Source of the DNA: Lachnospiraceae bacterium
GTDB taxonomy: Bacteria > Bacillota_A > Clostridia > Lachnospirales > Lachnospiraceae
Length of the DNA stretch: 12,365 nucleotides
Direction: 5' to 3'
NCBI GenBank assembly: GCA_016291475.1
Contig: JAEEXJ010000098.1
Coordinates: 1-12,365, forward strand
Positions 1-7,662 of this stretch are shown piece after piece (position 1 is the first letter of the stretch; every line of letters begins with the position of its first letter). The position numbers were made by a program, and so were the translations under genes. The notes under the pieces are model-generated. The model was not told the DNA's origin, did not search any database, and saw nothing but the letters and a program-made list of their open reading frames with translations.

Positions 1-29
1 ATTTATGCCCTCTCCTGTTTTTTCATACC

Positions 30-113
30 TGCCGGCAGTGGGACTCGAACCCACACACAGTCGCCCGCGGCAGATTTTGAGTCTGCTTCGTCTACCAATT
101 CCGACATGCCGAC
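30..113 (-). tRNA. tRNA-Leu (anticodon CAA)
   Basis: Read on the minus strand this folds as a class II tRNA of 84 nt. The acceptor stem is GTCGGCA paired with TGCCGGC (one U-G pair) and the discriminator is A at position 30. The D-loop contains TTGGTAGA. The anticodon stem GCAGA/TCTGC holds the loop CTCAAAA, giving anticodon CAA, which reads UUG. A long variable arm, typical of tRNA-Leu, is followed by the T-arm GTGGG-TTCGAGT-CCCAC. The CCA end is not encoded, because the next bases are GGT. The gene lies 32 nt downstream of the S66 peptidase gene on the same strand and appears to have its own promoter. Identity is firm; the exact ends may be off by a base. Confidence 0.96.
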
Positions 114-124
114 CGACAGCGATT

Positions 125-153
125 AATATATCATATTAACCGCATTTAAGCAA
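125..153 (-). promoter_or_regulatory. Candidate promoter of tRNA-Leu
   Basis: On the minus strand a -35-like TTGCTT (148-153) is separated by exactly 17 nt from TATATT (125-130). TG one base before the -10 makes it an extended -10 element. Transcription would start near 118, only about 5 nt before the mature tRNA end. The -35 box overlaps the TAA stop codon (146-148) of the upstream peptidase gene. This is inferred from consensus match and position only. Confidence 0.55.
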
Positions 154-1222
154 ATTCCATTTTGATATTTAATTCATTTCCATGAACATGTACATGACCG
201 ATGCTTCCCATTACCAAAGGCATAGACGGAGCAACATGACCAAGGTCGCAATCGATCACGGCAGGAACACCGAGTTTCTCTATATAAGGCATAACGGCTC
301 CGAAATGATTAAGGCCTATCATCTCCCGTCCGTCACGGGCTCTTCCGATCAGGAATCCTTTTACGTAACCTTTTTCAAACCAGCCTGCCTGCTCCATTTT
401 CCACATTGAACGCCTTACGGAAAATACATTCAGATCGCAGGATTCAAGGCACCAGATAACCCCGTCACCCGAATATCTTTCAAGAAATCCTTTGGTATCC
501 TCATAAGGAGTTCCCAGTAAAACATCGAGGCAATCAAGGCATCCGCCTATAAGTCTTCCGGAAAATTCAAGCTCACCCGAAAACTCACCGGGTAAGAAAA
601 ATTTCTTTGAATCATATACTGCCTTTAAAGATTTCTCCGTAGCATTCATAGGCTCCAGCGGATCCTCAACTACTCCTTCGGGAATCGGTGCTTCATCATA
701 AGGATACTTTTCATGAAGATCATAGGAATGAACAGAATCACTCTTACCTTTCAAAATATCCAGAGATGAAACAGTACTTTCATGAAGAATTCTTAAGCCA
801 AAATTATTTGCGCAGGGACCATAAACCGATGCCACATCGCAAAGTGTAAGAAGCGGATGAACAATGTTAGTGATATCCGAATAACCCATCACCCATTTTG
901 GATCAGCTTTACGGATAGATTCAAAATCAATATGCTCCAGGATCTCGCACATAAGCTCTCCGCCGCCGCAGGTTATGAGAGCATCATTTAGATTATCCAA
1001 ATACATTTCAGTAAGTTCTGCAGCACATTTTTCGGGGGTATTACTGATACCTATACCTTCTCCGGCTTTGGAATTCGGTCCGGGATTGATCTTAAATCCG
1101 AGTCCCTTAAAGTATTCCATAGCCGCATCAAAGCGTGAGAAATACGGCTCTGTATTACATCCGAAGGATGGTGCGGGGAAACCGATGCAATCACCTTCTT
1201 TTATAAACTTGGGGTATCTCAT
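146..1222 (-). CDS. S66-family peptidase (LD-carboxypeptidase / MccF-like)
   Basis: The 358-aa protein has the full layout of peptidase family S66. An N-terminal domain carries the nucleophile motif GYSDIT with Ser115, preceded by the glycine-rich CGGGE (85-89). The C-terminal domain carries Glu260 (WCLES) and His329 (DLGHVAPSMP), the expected Ser-Glu-His triad. Family members either remove the terminal D-residue from murein tetrapeptides after an LD bond (LdcA) or cleave toxic aminoacyl-adenylate analogues (MccF). The long insert between the two domains is more like MccF-type members, but the substrate cannot be read from sequence. No signal peptide is seen, so it should be cytoplasmic. It is the last gene of the operon and starts 8 bp after the decarboxylase stop. 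Its own Shine-Dalgarno site is weak (AAGTGA), so translational coupling is likely. Having a diaminopimelate decarboxylase-like neighbour favours a role with murein or DAP-containing peptides, which is inference. Confidence 0.9.
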   Translation of the reverse strand: MRYPKFIKEGDCIGFPAPSFGCNTEPYFSRFDAAMEYFKGLGFKINPGPNSKAGEGIGISNTPEKCAAELTEMYLDNLNDALITCGGGELMCEILEHIDFESIRKADPKWVMGYSDITNIVHPLLTLCDVASVYGPCANNFGLRILHESTVSSLDILKGKSDSVHSYDLHEKYPYDEAPIPEGVVEDPLEPMNATEKSLKAVYDSKKFFLPGEFSGELEFSGRLIGGCLDCLDVLLGTPYEDTKGFLERYSGDGVIWCLESCDLNVFSVRRSMWKMEQAGWFEKGYVKGFLIGRARDGREMIGLNHFGAVMPYIEKLGVPAVIDCDLGHVAPSMPLVMGSIGHVHVHGNELNIKMEFA

Positions 1223-1230
1223 GTCACTTA

Positions 1231-2511
1231 TTATTTATTCTCTGCTTCAAGCTTTTTATAAACGTCAAATTCATCAAAGGTTGCATAATAATCCATAGGA
1301 GTTTCGGCACGTCTGATCTTTTTGAAAGATCCGTCGGGCTGCAGAAGAACCTCAGCACTTCTGAGTCTTCCGTTATAGTTATATCCCATGGAATATCCGT
1401 GCGCTCCGGAATCATGGATGAAAAGAAGATCTCCCATCTCAATCTCGGGAAGCATTCTGTCTATTGCAAACTTATCACAGTTCTCACAAAGAGAACCGGT
1501 AACGTCATACTTATGATCACAGGGAGCGTCTTCTTTACCAAGGACAGTAATGTGATGATAAGCACCGTAAATAGCGGGTCTCATAAGGTTTGCGGCACAA
1601 GCGTCAACTCCGATGTACTCTTTGTAGATGTGCTTTTCATGAATAGCTCTTGTGACAACACCGCCATAGGGGGCCATCATAAATCTGCCCATCTCGGTAT
1701 AGATAGAAATATCTCCCATTCCCGCAGGAACAAGGATTTCTTCAAATACTTTGTGAACATTCTCACCGATAACCGCAATATCGTTCGGAGTCTGCTCGGG
1801 CTTGTATGCGATACCTACTCCGCCGGAAAGATTAATGAACTTAATATCTGCGCCTGTCTCCTTGCGAAGTTCCACCGCAAGTTCAAAAAGCTGTCCTGCA
1901 AGTTTGCCATAATACTCATTGGTAACGGTATTGGAAGCAAGAAATGCATGAATGCCGAAATACTTAACACCTTTGCTCTTCATGATCTTGAAAGCTTCGG
2001 AGATCTGTTCTCTAGTCATACCGTACTTGGCATCTCCGGGATTATCCATGATTCCATTGGAAAGAGTGAAAACTCCGCCAGGATTGAATCTGCAGCTCAT
2101 GGTCTCGGGAAGTTTGCCTCCGCAGGCCTTCTCACAGAAATCGATGTGGGTTATATCATCAAGATTAATGATGGCGCCGATCTTACATGCGTATTCATAC
2201 TCTTCAAAAGGTGTATCGTTTGAAGAGAACATAATGTGTGATCCGTCAAAATCAAGAGCTTTACTGATCTGAAGCTCGGTAAGAGATGAGCAATCCATTC
2301 CGCAATCGTATTCTTTTAAAATAGAGAGAATAAAAGGATTGGGATTTGCCTTGACGGCGAAATACTCTCTGAATCCGGGATTCCAGGCAAATGCCTTCTT
2401 AACAGCTTCGGCATTCTTACGCATTCCGGCTTCGTCATAAACGTGAAACGGAGTGGGAATCTTACTTGCGATCTCTTCTGCTTTTTCTTTGGTGATAAAC
2501 GGTTTTTTCAT
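1231..2511 (-). CDS. lysA: Diaminopimelate decarboxylase-like PLP enzyme (fold type III)
   Basis: The 426-aa protein is an alanine-racemase/ornithine-decarboxylase-fold enzyme most like diaminopimelate decarboxylase, which makes L-lysine from meso-DAP. The PLP-binding lysine is K54 in YFAVKANPNP. The glycine loop SGGVG is at 229-233 and the phosphate-binding EMGR at 273-276 (usually EPGR). R311 with YGAYH (315-319) and the intersubunit C342-E343 follow. A C-terminal block (about 368-388) has the family's GYSM and NYN residues. Several canonical segments are altered: GIHAFLASN replaces the usual GLHxHIGS, and LCENCD replaces CESGD, so it belongs to a divergent subfamily. The start is supported by AAGGAG, which overlaps the TAA of ung, 5-6 nt before the ATG. 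It lies 9 bp after ung. A related decarboxylase specificity, such as carboxynorspermidine decarboxylase, cannot be excluded; the symbol is tentative. Confidence 0.8.
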   Translation of the reverse strand: MKKPFITKEKAEEIASKIPTPFHVYDEAGMRKNAEAVKKAFAWNPGFREYFAVKANPNPFILSILKEYDCGMDCSSLTELQISKALDFDGSHIMFSSNDTPFEEYEYACKIGAIINLDDITHIDFCEKACGGKLPETMSCRFNPGGVFTLSNGIMDNPGDAKYGMTREQISEAFKIMKSKGVKYFGIHAFLASNTVTNEYYGKLAGQLFELAVELRKETGADIKFINLSGGVGIAYKPEQTPNDIAVIGENVHKVFEEILVPAGMGDISIYTEMGRFMMAPYGGVVTRAIHEKHIYKEYIGVDACAANLMRPAIYGAYHHITVLGKEDAPCDHKYDVTGSLCENCDKFAIDRMLPEIEMGDLLFIHDSGAHGYSMGYNYNGRLRSAEVLLQPDGSFKKIRRAETPMDYYATFDEFDVYKKLEAENK

Positions 2512-2520
2512 AAATACTCC

Positions 2521-3192
2521 TTAATCTCTGATCTGCCAGTCAATCGGCGTGATACCGTTCGCGGACAGATATTCATTACATTTTGAAAACGGCCTGCTTC
2601 CGAAAAATCCTCTGTATGCGGAAAGCGGCGAAGGATGTGCGGACTCGATCACAAGATGTTTCGGATTGGTTATAAAAACCTTCTTCGATCTTGCGGCAGA
2701 TCCCCACAGTATAAAAACAATCGGTCTGTCCTGGGAAGCAACGGCTTTTATTGCAGCATCGGTGAATTCTTCCCAGCCTTTACCTTTATGTGAAAATGCC
2801 TGATGAGCTCTTACGGTCAAAAGTGAGTTTAGCAGAAGCACCCCCTGCTCTGCCCAGTATGTAAGATCTCCGCTTTCGGGAATACTGCACCCAAGATCCG
2901 TATTCAGCTCCTTATATATGTTTTCAAGGGAAGGAGGTTTGGGGATTCCTTTTTGGACAGAAAAAGAAAGACCGTGAGCCTGTCCGGGTTCATGGTAAGG
3001 ATCCTGTCCGAGGATGACGACCTTTACATCCGATAAAGGAGTAAGGTTAAACGCCCGAAGAACATCGTCCTTGGGCGGATATACAGTCTGAGTCTGATAT
3101 TCTTTTACTACAAATGAATAGAGATTTTTGTAATAATCTTTTCCGAATTCCGCCTTCATAAACGGAAGCCAGTCATTAGCTATCTGTGACAT
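2521..3192 (-). CDS. ung: Uracil-DNA glycosylase, family 1
   Basis: The 223-aa protein has the usual family-1 UDG length and all its motifs. The water-activating loop GQDPYH is at 62-67 with catalytic D64. The uracil-binding LLLNSLLTV contains N122, and the DNA-intercalation loop HPSPLSAYRG starts at H186. It removes uracil from DNA as the first step of base-excision repair, in the cytoplasm. The ATG follows the hisF stop after one base, with only a poor Shine-Dalgarno site, so it is probably translated by coupling. Nothing is missing or unusual in the protein. Its place between hisF and a lysine-type decarboxylase has no obvious functional logic beyond shared transcription. Confidence 0.97.
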   Translation of the reverse strand: MSQIANDWLPFMKAEFGKDYYKNLYSFVVKEYQTQTVYPPKDDVLRAFNLTPLSDVKVVILGQDPYHEPGQAHGLSFSVQKGIPKPPSLENIYKELNTDLGCSIPESGDLTYWAEQGVLLLNSLLTVRAHQAFSHKGKGWEEFTDAAIKAVASQDRPIVFILWGSAARSKKVFITNPKHLVIESAHPSPLSAYRGFFGSRPFSKCNEYLSANGITPIDWQIRD

Positions 3193-3193
3193 A

Positions 3194-3952
3194 TCAAAGT
3201 CTTACGCTTACACCCTGTTCTTTTAAATAATCTTTTACTTCTTTGATGGTAAGTTCCTTGTAATGGAAAAGAGAAGCCGCAAGCACAGCGGATGCACCCA
3301 CTTCGATCGCATCATAGAAATCCTTACAGCTGCCTGCTCCGCCGGATGCAATGACCGGAATATTAACAGATGATGATATGGCCTTTGTAAGATCAAGATC
3401 ATATCCCGCTTTCGTTCCGTCGGCATCCATGGAAGTAAGAAGAATCTCACCGGCACCGAGTTTTTCTGCTTTTATGGCCCATTCAACGGCATCGATACCC
3501 ATGTCAACTCTTCCGCCGTTTTTATATACAGTCCAGCCCTCGCTTCCTTCACGTTTCTTGGCATCTATTGCAACAACAACGCACTGAGATCCGAACTTCA
3601 TCGCAGCATCTGATATAAGATCAGGATTCATAAGAGCTGCAGAATTTACACTTATCTTATCAGCACCTTCTCTTAAGATAGCTTTAAAATCATCAGTAGT
3701 TCTGATACCGCCACCTACGGTAAAAGGAATAAAAAGTGTTGATGCAACGTTTCTGACCCATGATAACTGGGTATCGCGGGAATCTGCAGATGCGGTTATA
3801 TCAAGAAACACAACCTCATCCGCACCCTGTGCATCATATGCTGTTGCTGTTTCAGCAGGATCTCCGGCATCTCTAAGATTAAGGAAATTGATTCCTTTTA
3901 CAACCCTTCCGTCCTTAACATCAAGGCAGGGAATTATTCTTTTGGTAAGCAT
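3194..3952 (-). CDS. hisF: Imidazole glycerol phosphate synthase, cyclase subunit HisF
   Basis: This is a complete 252-aa (beta-alpha)8 barrel. The two catalytic aspartates are in place: D11 in [15 protein letters not shown] and D130 in VVVAIDAKK. Phosphate-binding glycine motifs are present, VGGGIR at 79-84 and an ASGGAG near the C-terminus. HisF uses ammonia from HisH to convert PRFAR to imidazole glycerol phosphate and AICAR, the branch point of histidine and purine metabolism. It follows hisH with a single intervening base. A very strong site, GGGGAGG (3959-3965, six bases before the ATG), lies inside the end of hisH. Confidence 0.98.
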   Translation of the reverse strand: MLTKRIIPCLDVKDGRVVKGINFLNLRDAGDPAETATAYDAQGADEVVFLDITASADSRDTQLSWVRNVASTLFIPFTVGGGIRTTDDFKAILREGADKISVNSAALMNPDLISDAAMKFGSQCVVVAIDAKKREGSEGWTVYKNGGRVDMGIDAVEWAIKAEKLGAGEILLTSMDADGTKAGYDLDLTKAISSSVNIPVIASGGAGSCKDFYDAIEVGASAVLAASLFHYKELTIKEVKDYLKEQGVSVRL

Positions 3953-3953
3953 G

Positions 3954-4568
3954 TCAGACCTCCCCTGCTATCTTTAGGAAATTGGAAAGAACTTTAAGAC
4001 CTGCGTCCGAACTCTTTTCCGGATGGAACTGAGTTGCAAAAATATTGCCTTTTTCTACGGAAGAATCATAATTAATTCCGTATTCGGTCCTTGATGTAAC
4101 AATTGAAGGATCCTCACATTCAAGGTAAAAAGAGTGAACAAAGTAAAAGTAAGTACCTTTATCAATACCTTCAAGGAGTCTTCCATTACTTTCAACAATA
4201 TCGTTCCAGCCTATCTGAGGAACCTTGAGCTCGGCAGATCCGGGAAATCTCTTGATCTTACCGGGAAGAATACCGAGACCTTTAACTCCGGGAGATTCTT
4301 CGCTTTCATCAAAAAGAAGCTGAAGCCCGACGCAGATACCAAGGAAAGGTCTGCCGGAGTCCGCATATTCTTTTAACGAAGTATCAAGTCCGCGCTCATG
4401 TAATTTATTAACGCAGTCACCAAAATTACCGACACCGGGTAAAATCACGGCATCCGCATTCCTTATCTCATCAGGATTGGATGTAAGGATATGTTTTGCT
4501 CCAAGTTTTTCAATTGCTTTTTCGACGCTCTTTACATTTCCTGCGTCATAATCAACGACAGCGATCAT
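3954..4568 (-). CDS. hisH: Imidazole glycerol phosphate synthase, glutaminase subunit HisH
   Basis: This is a complete 204-aa class I glutamine amidotransferase. The triad is C79 ([10 protein letters not shown]), H182 and E184 (QFHPEKS), and the oxyanion-strand motif PGVGNFG is at 44-50. It hydrolyses glutamine and channels ammonia to HisF. The gene starts 9 bp after the stop of the large acidic protein. Its Shine-Dalgarno site GAGGTTG covers that stop region. hisHF stand here without the rest of the histidine pathway, so the other his genes must be elsewhere. Confidence 0.98.
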   Translation of the reverse strand: MIAVVDYDAGNVKSVEKAIEKLGAKHILTSNPDEIRNADAVILPGVGNFGDCVNKLHERGLDTSLKEYADSGRPFLGICVGLQLLFDESEESPGVKGLGILPGKIKRFPGSAELKVPQIGWNDIVESNGRLLEGIDKGTYFYFVHSFYLECEDPSIVTSRTEYGINYDSSVEKGNIFATQFHPEKSSDAGLKVLSNFLKIAGEV

Positions 4569-4577
4569 TTAACAACC

Positions 4578-7559
4578 TCAGGGATTTACAAAAATAATAT
4601 CGTCTCCGGGATCCTCTTCACCGGGAATAAGGTCTTCAGGTTCAGCGGGTGACTCCGGAACATCTTCAGTCTCAGCTTCAGCATCCTGTGAATTTCCGTG
4701 ATTACCGTTTACTACATCATAAACAGCTCTGGTGTAATCCACATCCTTCTTGATCATAGCGATCTCTCTTGCTTCTTCTTCGGTAAGTCCGAATTCATTA
4801 TAGAGAGCTTCAACGATCTGATTATAAACCGGCTCCACCTCTTCAAGGCACTGCCACTTAACCGCGGATTCATACAATCCGGGATAATTGTTTACTGATT
4901 GGATGAGTGAATCGAGAGCCTTAACATCCGATTCGTCCCTAAGAAGTTCGTATTCGCGATACCATAGTCTGATCCTCAGGATACACTCGGATTTCTTAAA
5001 GATAATCTGATCGGATTCGTTAAGATCCTGACCGAAGAGATCCTGATATGCGGTCTGATAGTCACCTACCGAATATGCTTCTCTTGCTTCCTGTTTAACA
5101 GCATGAGCACCAAGCATTTTGGATACTACAAGCACTGCAACAAGGATGGTTGCACACAGAGCAAATATGGAGATGACCTTCTTTTTATTAAGCTTCTTAC
5201 CGGGCTTCTCGGGCTCTTCGTTCTTAGGCTTCTTTTCCTTCTTGGGCTTCTTTTTCTTTTCTTTCTTTCCGCCGCCTTCGCCCTCTTCGCCTTCTTCATC
5301 TGCACCGGCGTCATCGGCTTTTTTGCCCTTATCTTTCTTCTTCTTTTTCTTCTTACCCTTCTTGCCGTCCCCATCCTCTGCTTCGAGCTGTTCGAGAACT
5401 TCTGCGTTCTCTTCGGAAAGCTTGATTTCGGAGGAAGTTTCTTCATCTTCATCGGTCTCGGTTAAAAGATCGATGATCTTGGCAATAAGTCCCTTCTTAG
5501 GCTTCTTTTCCTTGGCTTCTTTTTCAAGAAGATCATCAAGCTCATCCGCAGGAAGAGATACGGGTTCTTCGGAAGCTGACTCTTCGGAGGAGCCTTCTTC
5601 AGGCTTATCGCTGCCTTCAGAAAGACTGTCATAAAGATCCTCCTCACTGAGAGGATTACCCATTATTTCCGCCAAAAGAGAATCGGCTTCATTTAGCTCG
5701 GTATTTTCCGCCGGGATCTCAAGAGGAGCGGGCGAAGCTTCGGAAGAAAGAGCAGCGGCCTTTGCCTCAGCGGCTGCCTCGGCAGCACCGGCCAGAAGAG
5801 CATCCACGTCGGACATATCGGCATTTTCAGCATTATCGGAAGAAACTGCATTTTCTTCACCGACACCGCCTGATTTCTTCTTGGCTTTTTTAGCTTCTCT
5901 GGCTTCCTTACGAAGTCTGGCCTTTTCTTCCTTAGCCTTTCTTCTTGCTTCTTTCTTTTCTTCTTTTAATCGTTTCTTTTCAGCTGCCTTATCAACAGGA
6001 GCTTCTTCCGGATTTTCACCAAGAACATCCGGAGTCTCTGCATCATCCGACCCGTTAAGAAGCGCTTCGATACCGGGATCGACAGCTTCATTATTATCAC
6101 TCTTATTAAGCAGATCACCTATCTCTCCGGCCGATCCGCTGTCAGCAGCAAGAAGATCGTCGAGAGACATATCGGATCTGTCCGTATCCTCGGCCAGGCC
6201 TTCTTCGCGTGCCTTATTGAGCATTGATTCTATTTCATCTTCCGAAAGTGAACCTTCCGATTCATTTTCTTCCTTCATGAGCTCGGCAAGCTCAGCATCC
6301 AGATCAAAATCATCTGTTGAATTATCGGAGGAACCATCATTTTCGGAAGTTTCTGAAGACTCGGTTTCAACTCCCGATTCTTCAAGAAGTGCGGCAAGCT
6401 GTGCATCAAGATCTGCCTCGGAAGGCGCATCAGATGATTCACCGTCAGATTCTTCGCCAGATTCTTTCACCGCTTCGGAAGCAGATTCTTCTTCGTTCGA
6501 ACCATCTTCAGAAATACCGTTAAGAACACTCTCCGCTTCGTTTAAAAGGTCGGAGAATGAATCGTCTATATCAAAATGATCCTCAGAGGAAGCTTCATCT
6601 GAAGCAGATTCAGCCAAATCCTCGGTAACAGACTCCTCAGATACAGACTCATCTGCAGGGGATATATCTTCAGGCAAAGCAGACTCTTCAGAAGAAGGCA
6701 GATCTTCGAGTGCCGAAATATCATTAACAGCAAGTGCCTCTTCAAGCTCAGAAGCTTCATCTACAGCTACGGTATCATCGGATAAACCAAGATCTTCAAG
6801 GTTAAGATCTTCAAGATTAAGTTCATCGGAAGTATCATCGGATGAAGGTGCTTCTTCCATTGCCGCAATGTCACTTACAGCAAGTGCTTCCTCAAGTGCG
6901 GCAGCTTCCTCCAGCTCGGATGTATCATCCTGCAGTCCCAGATCTTCGATATTTAATTCATCAAGACTCAGTTCGGGAACCTCTTCTACGGAAGCCGACT
7001 CAGAAATCATGTTATCATCAGATTCTTCAAGCTGTGAATCTTCAGAGTCAATCTTGCTCATGAGATCACTCATAAGGTCGGACAGATCCGCATCCATAGC
7101 AGAATCATCATCGGGCACATCAAGAGAAGGCGCCGAATCAATATGTACATCCGATGCGGCAGGATCCTCATTCATTATCTGAGTAAGATCGGGAATATCC
7201 GCAGAATGATCTATCTTTTCTTCTATTTCAGCAGATAATTCGTCGGTTAATGCAGAATCGTCAGCATTATCGGATGTAACAGTATCAATTACTGGCTCTT
7301 CAACTAAAGGCTCTTCTTCCTGAAACTCTTCTGCCTGAGGTTCTTCCTCAGGAACACTCGAAGGCTCATTCATCTGCTTAAGAAGATCATCAAGAGCGGA
7401 TTCTCCGGATGCAGAAGGTTTTGAAACAGGCCCCGGGGAAACTTTCTCCGCAGGTGCCGATTTTACGGTATCTGTATCTTTTTTAGTGGGTGATGCAAGC
7501 TCTGAAGGCACACCCATGGATTTCAATAAACTGTCAAGATAATCTTCAGACGAACCCAT
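4578..7559 (-). CDS. Large acidic, repetitive single-pass membrane protein of unknown function
   Basis: I do not recognise this 993-aa protein by name. Residues 1-520 are highly acidic and rich in S, E, D and A, and look disordered. They are punctuated by short leucine motifs at about 7-15, 55-63, 157-170, 334-342, 383-396, 419-431, 439-450, 465-473, 479-487 and 496-505, with more at 584-592, 624-634 and 673-682. A 50-aa unit is tandemly duplicated (196-245 and 246-295). Residues 524-562 form a Lys/Arg/Glu/Ala-rich charged helix or coiled coil. Residues 683-793 hold several polylysine stretches. One membrane segment (about 794-816) follows. The preceding positive charge predicts the N-terminal 790 residues in the cytoplasm and the last 177 outside. 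That outer part has helices resembling a TPR-like fold (AREAYSVGDYQTAYQDLF), then an acidic proline-rich tail. The start is supported by GGAGAG six bases upstream. It heads the operon with hisHF and follows cheV on the same strand. Confidence 0.85.
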   Translation of the reverse strand: MGSSEDYLDSLLKSMGVPSELASPTKKDTDTVKSAPAEKVSPGPVSKPSASGESALDDLLKQMNEPSSVPEEEPQAEEFQEEEPLVEEPVIDTVTSDNADDSALTDELSAEIEEKIDHSADIPDLTQIMNEDPAASDVHIDSAPSLDVPDDDSAMDADLSDLMSDLMSKIDSEDSQLEESDDNMISESASVEEVPELSLDELNIEDLGLQDDTSELEEAAALEEALAVSDIAAMEEAPSSDDTSDELNLEDLNLEDLGLSDDTVAVDEASELEEALAVNDISALEDLPSSEESALPEDISPADESVSEESVTEDLAESASDEASSEDHFDIDDSFSDLLNEAESVLNGISEDGSNEEESASEAVKESGEESDGESSDAPSEADLDAQLAALLEESGVETESSETSENDGSSDNSTDDFDLDAELAELMKEENESEGSLSEDEIESMLNKAREEGLAEDTDRSDMSLDDLLAADSGSAGEIGDLLNKSDNNEAVDPGIEALLNGSDDAETPDVLGENPEEAPVDKAAEKKRLKEEKKEARRKAKEEKARLRKEAREAKKAKKKSGGVGEENAVSSDNAENADMSDVDALLAGAAEAAAEAKAAALSSEASPAPLEIPAENTELNEADSLLAEIMGNPLSEEDLYDSLSEGSDKPEEGSSEESASEEPVSLPADELDDLLEKEAKEKKPKKGLIAKIIDLLTETDEDEETSSEIKLSEENAEVLEQLEAEDGDGKKGKKKKKKKDKGKKADDAGADEEGEEGEGGGKKEKKKKPKKEKKPKNEEPEKPGKKLNKKKVISIFALCATILVAVLVVSKMLGAHAVKQEAREAYSVGDYQTAYQDLFGQDLNESDQIIFKKSECILRIRLWYREYELLRDESDVKALDSLIQSVNNYPGLYESAVKWQCLEEVEPVYNQIVEALYNEFGLTEEEAREIAMIKKDVDYTRAVYDVVNGNHGNSQDAEAETEDVPESPAEPEDLIPGEEDPGDDIIFVNP
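6675..6974 (-). repeat. Tandem 50-aa (150-bp) duplication within the acidic protein
   Basis: Residues 196-245 (6825-6974) and 246-295 (6675-6824) align end to end without gaps. Both begin EL-LxxLNxEDLGLxDDT, continue to LEEALAVxDIxALE or its near match, and end PSSxxS. The codons have diverged, so this is not a recent copying event, but the identical register and length show a direct in-frame duplication. Confidence 0.85.
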
Positions 7560-7618
7560 TTAAACTCTCCGATTTCTATAAATGTTTTTATGACAAAATC
7601 ACATAAACATACTAGATT

Positions 7619-7647
7619 ATTTTAACACAGCACCGCTTTAATGTATA
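7619..7647 (-). promoter_or_regulatory. Candidate promoter of the acidic protein-hisHF-ung-lysA operon
   Basis: On the minus strand TATACA (7642-7647) is 17 nt from TAAAAT (7619-7624). TG lies one base before the -10, giving an extended -10 element. The start would be near 7612, leaving a 5' UTR of about 50 nt that ends with GGAGAG before the ATG. It is the best match in the 180 bp between the cheV terminator and the gene. The call rests on consensus only. Confidence 0.45.
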
Positions 7648-7662
7648 GGTAAATACTGATGA

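Noticed and set aside
1399..2223. 274-codon plus-strand open frame opposite the decarboxylase gene
   Set aside because: The opposite strand encodes a clear PLP enzyme with catalytic motifs; the plus-strand product resembles nothing and has no convincing start signals.
5112..5300. Possible frameshift or second gene where the acidic protein turns lysine-rich and then hydrophobic
   Set aside because: The frame is continuous and the change is explained by a juxtamembrane basic belt plus one membrane helix.
5119..5634. Long plus-strand open frames opposite the acidic gene (also 5103-5465 and 5881-6579), coding Ser/Phe/Leu-rich proteins
   Set aside because: They mirror the GAA/GAG/AAG-rich codons of the minus-strand gene, have no ribosome site or domain, and the minus-strand frame is unbroken over 993 codons.
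6675..6974. Considered as a CRISPR-like or mobile repeat
   Set aside because: Only two copies, in frame, protein-level similarity and no spacers or terminal repeats; it is an internal coding duplication.
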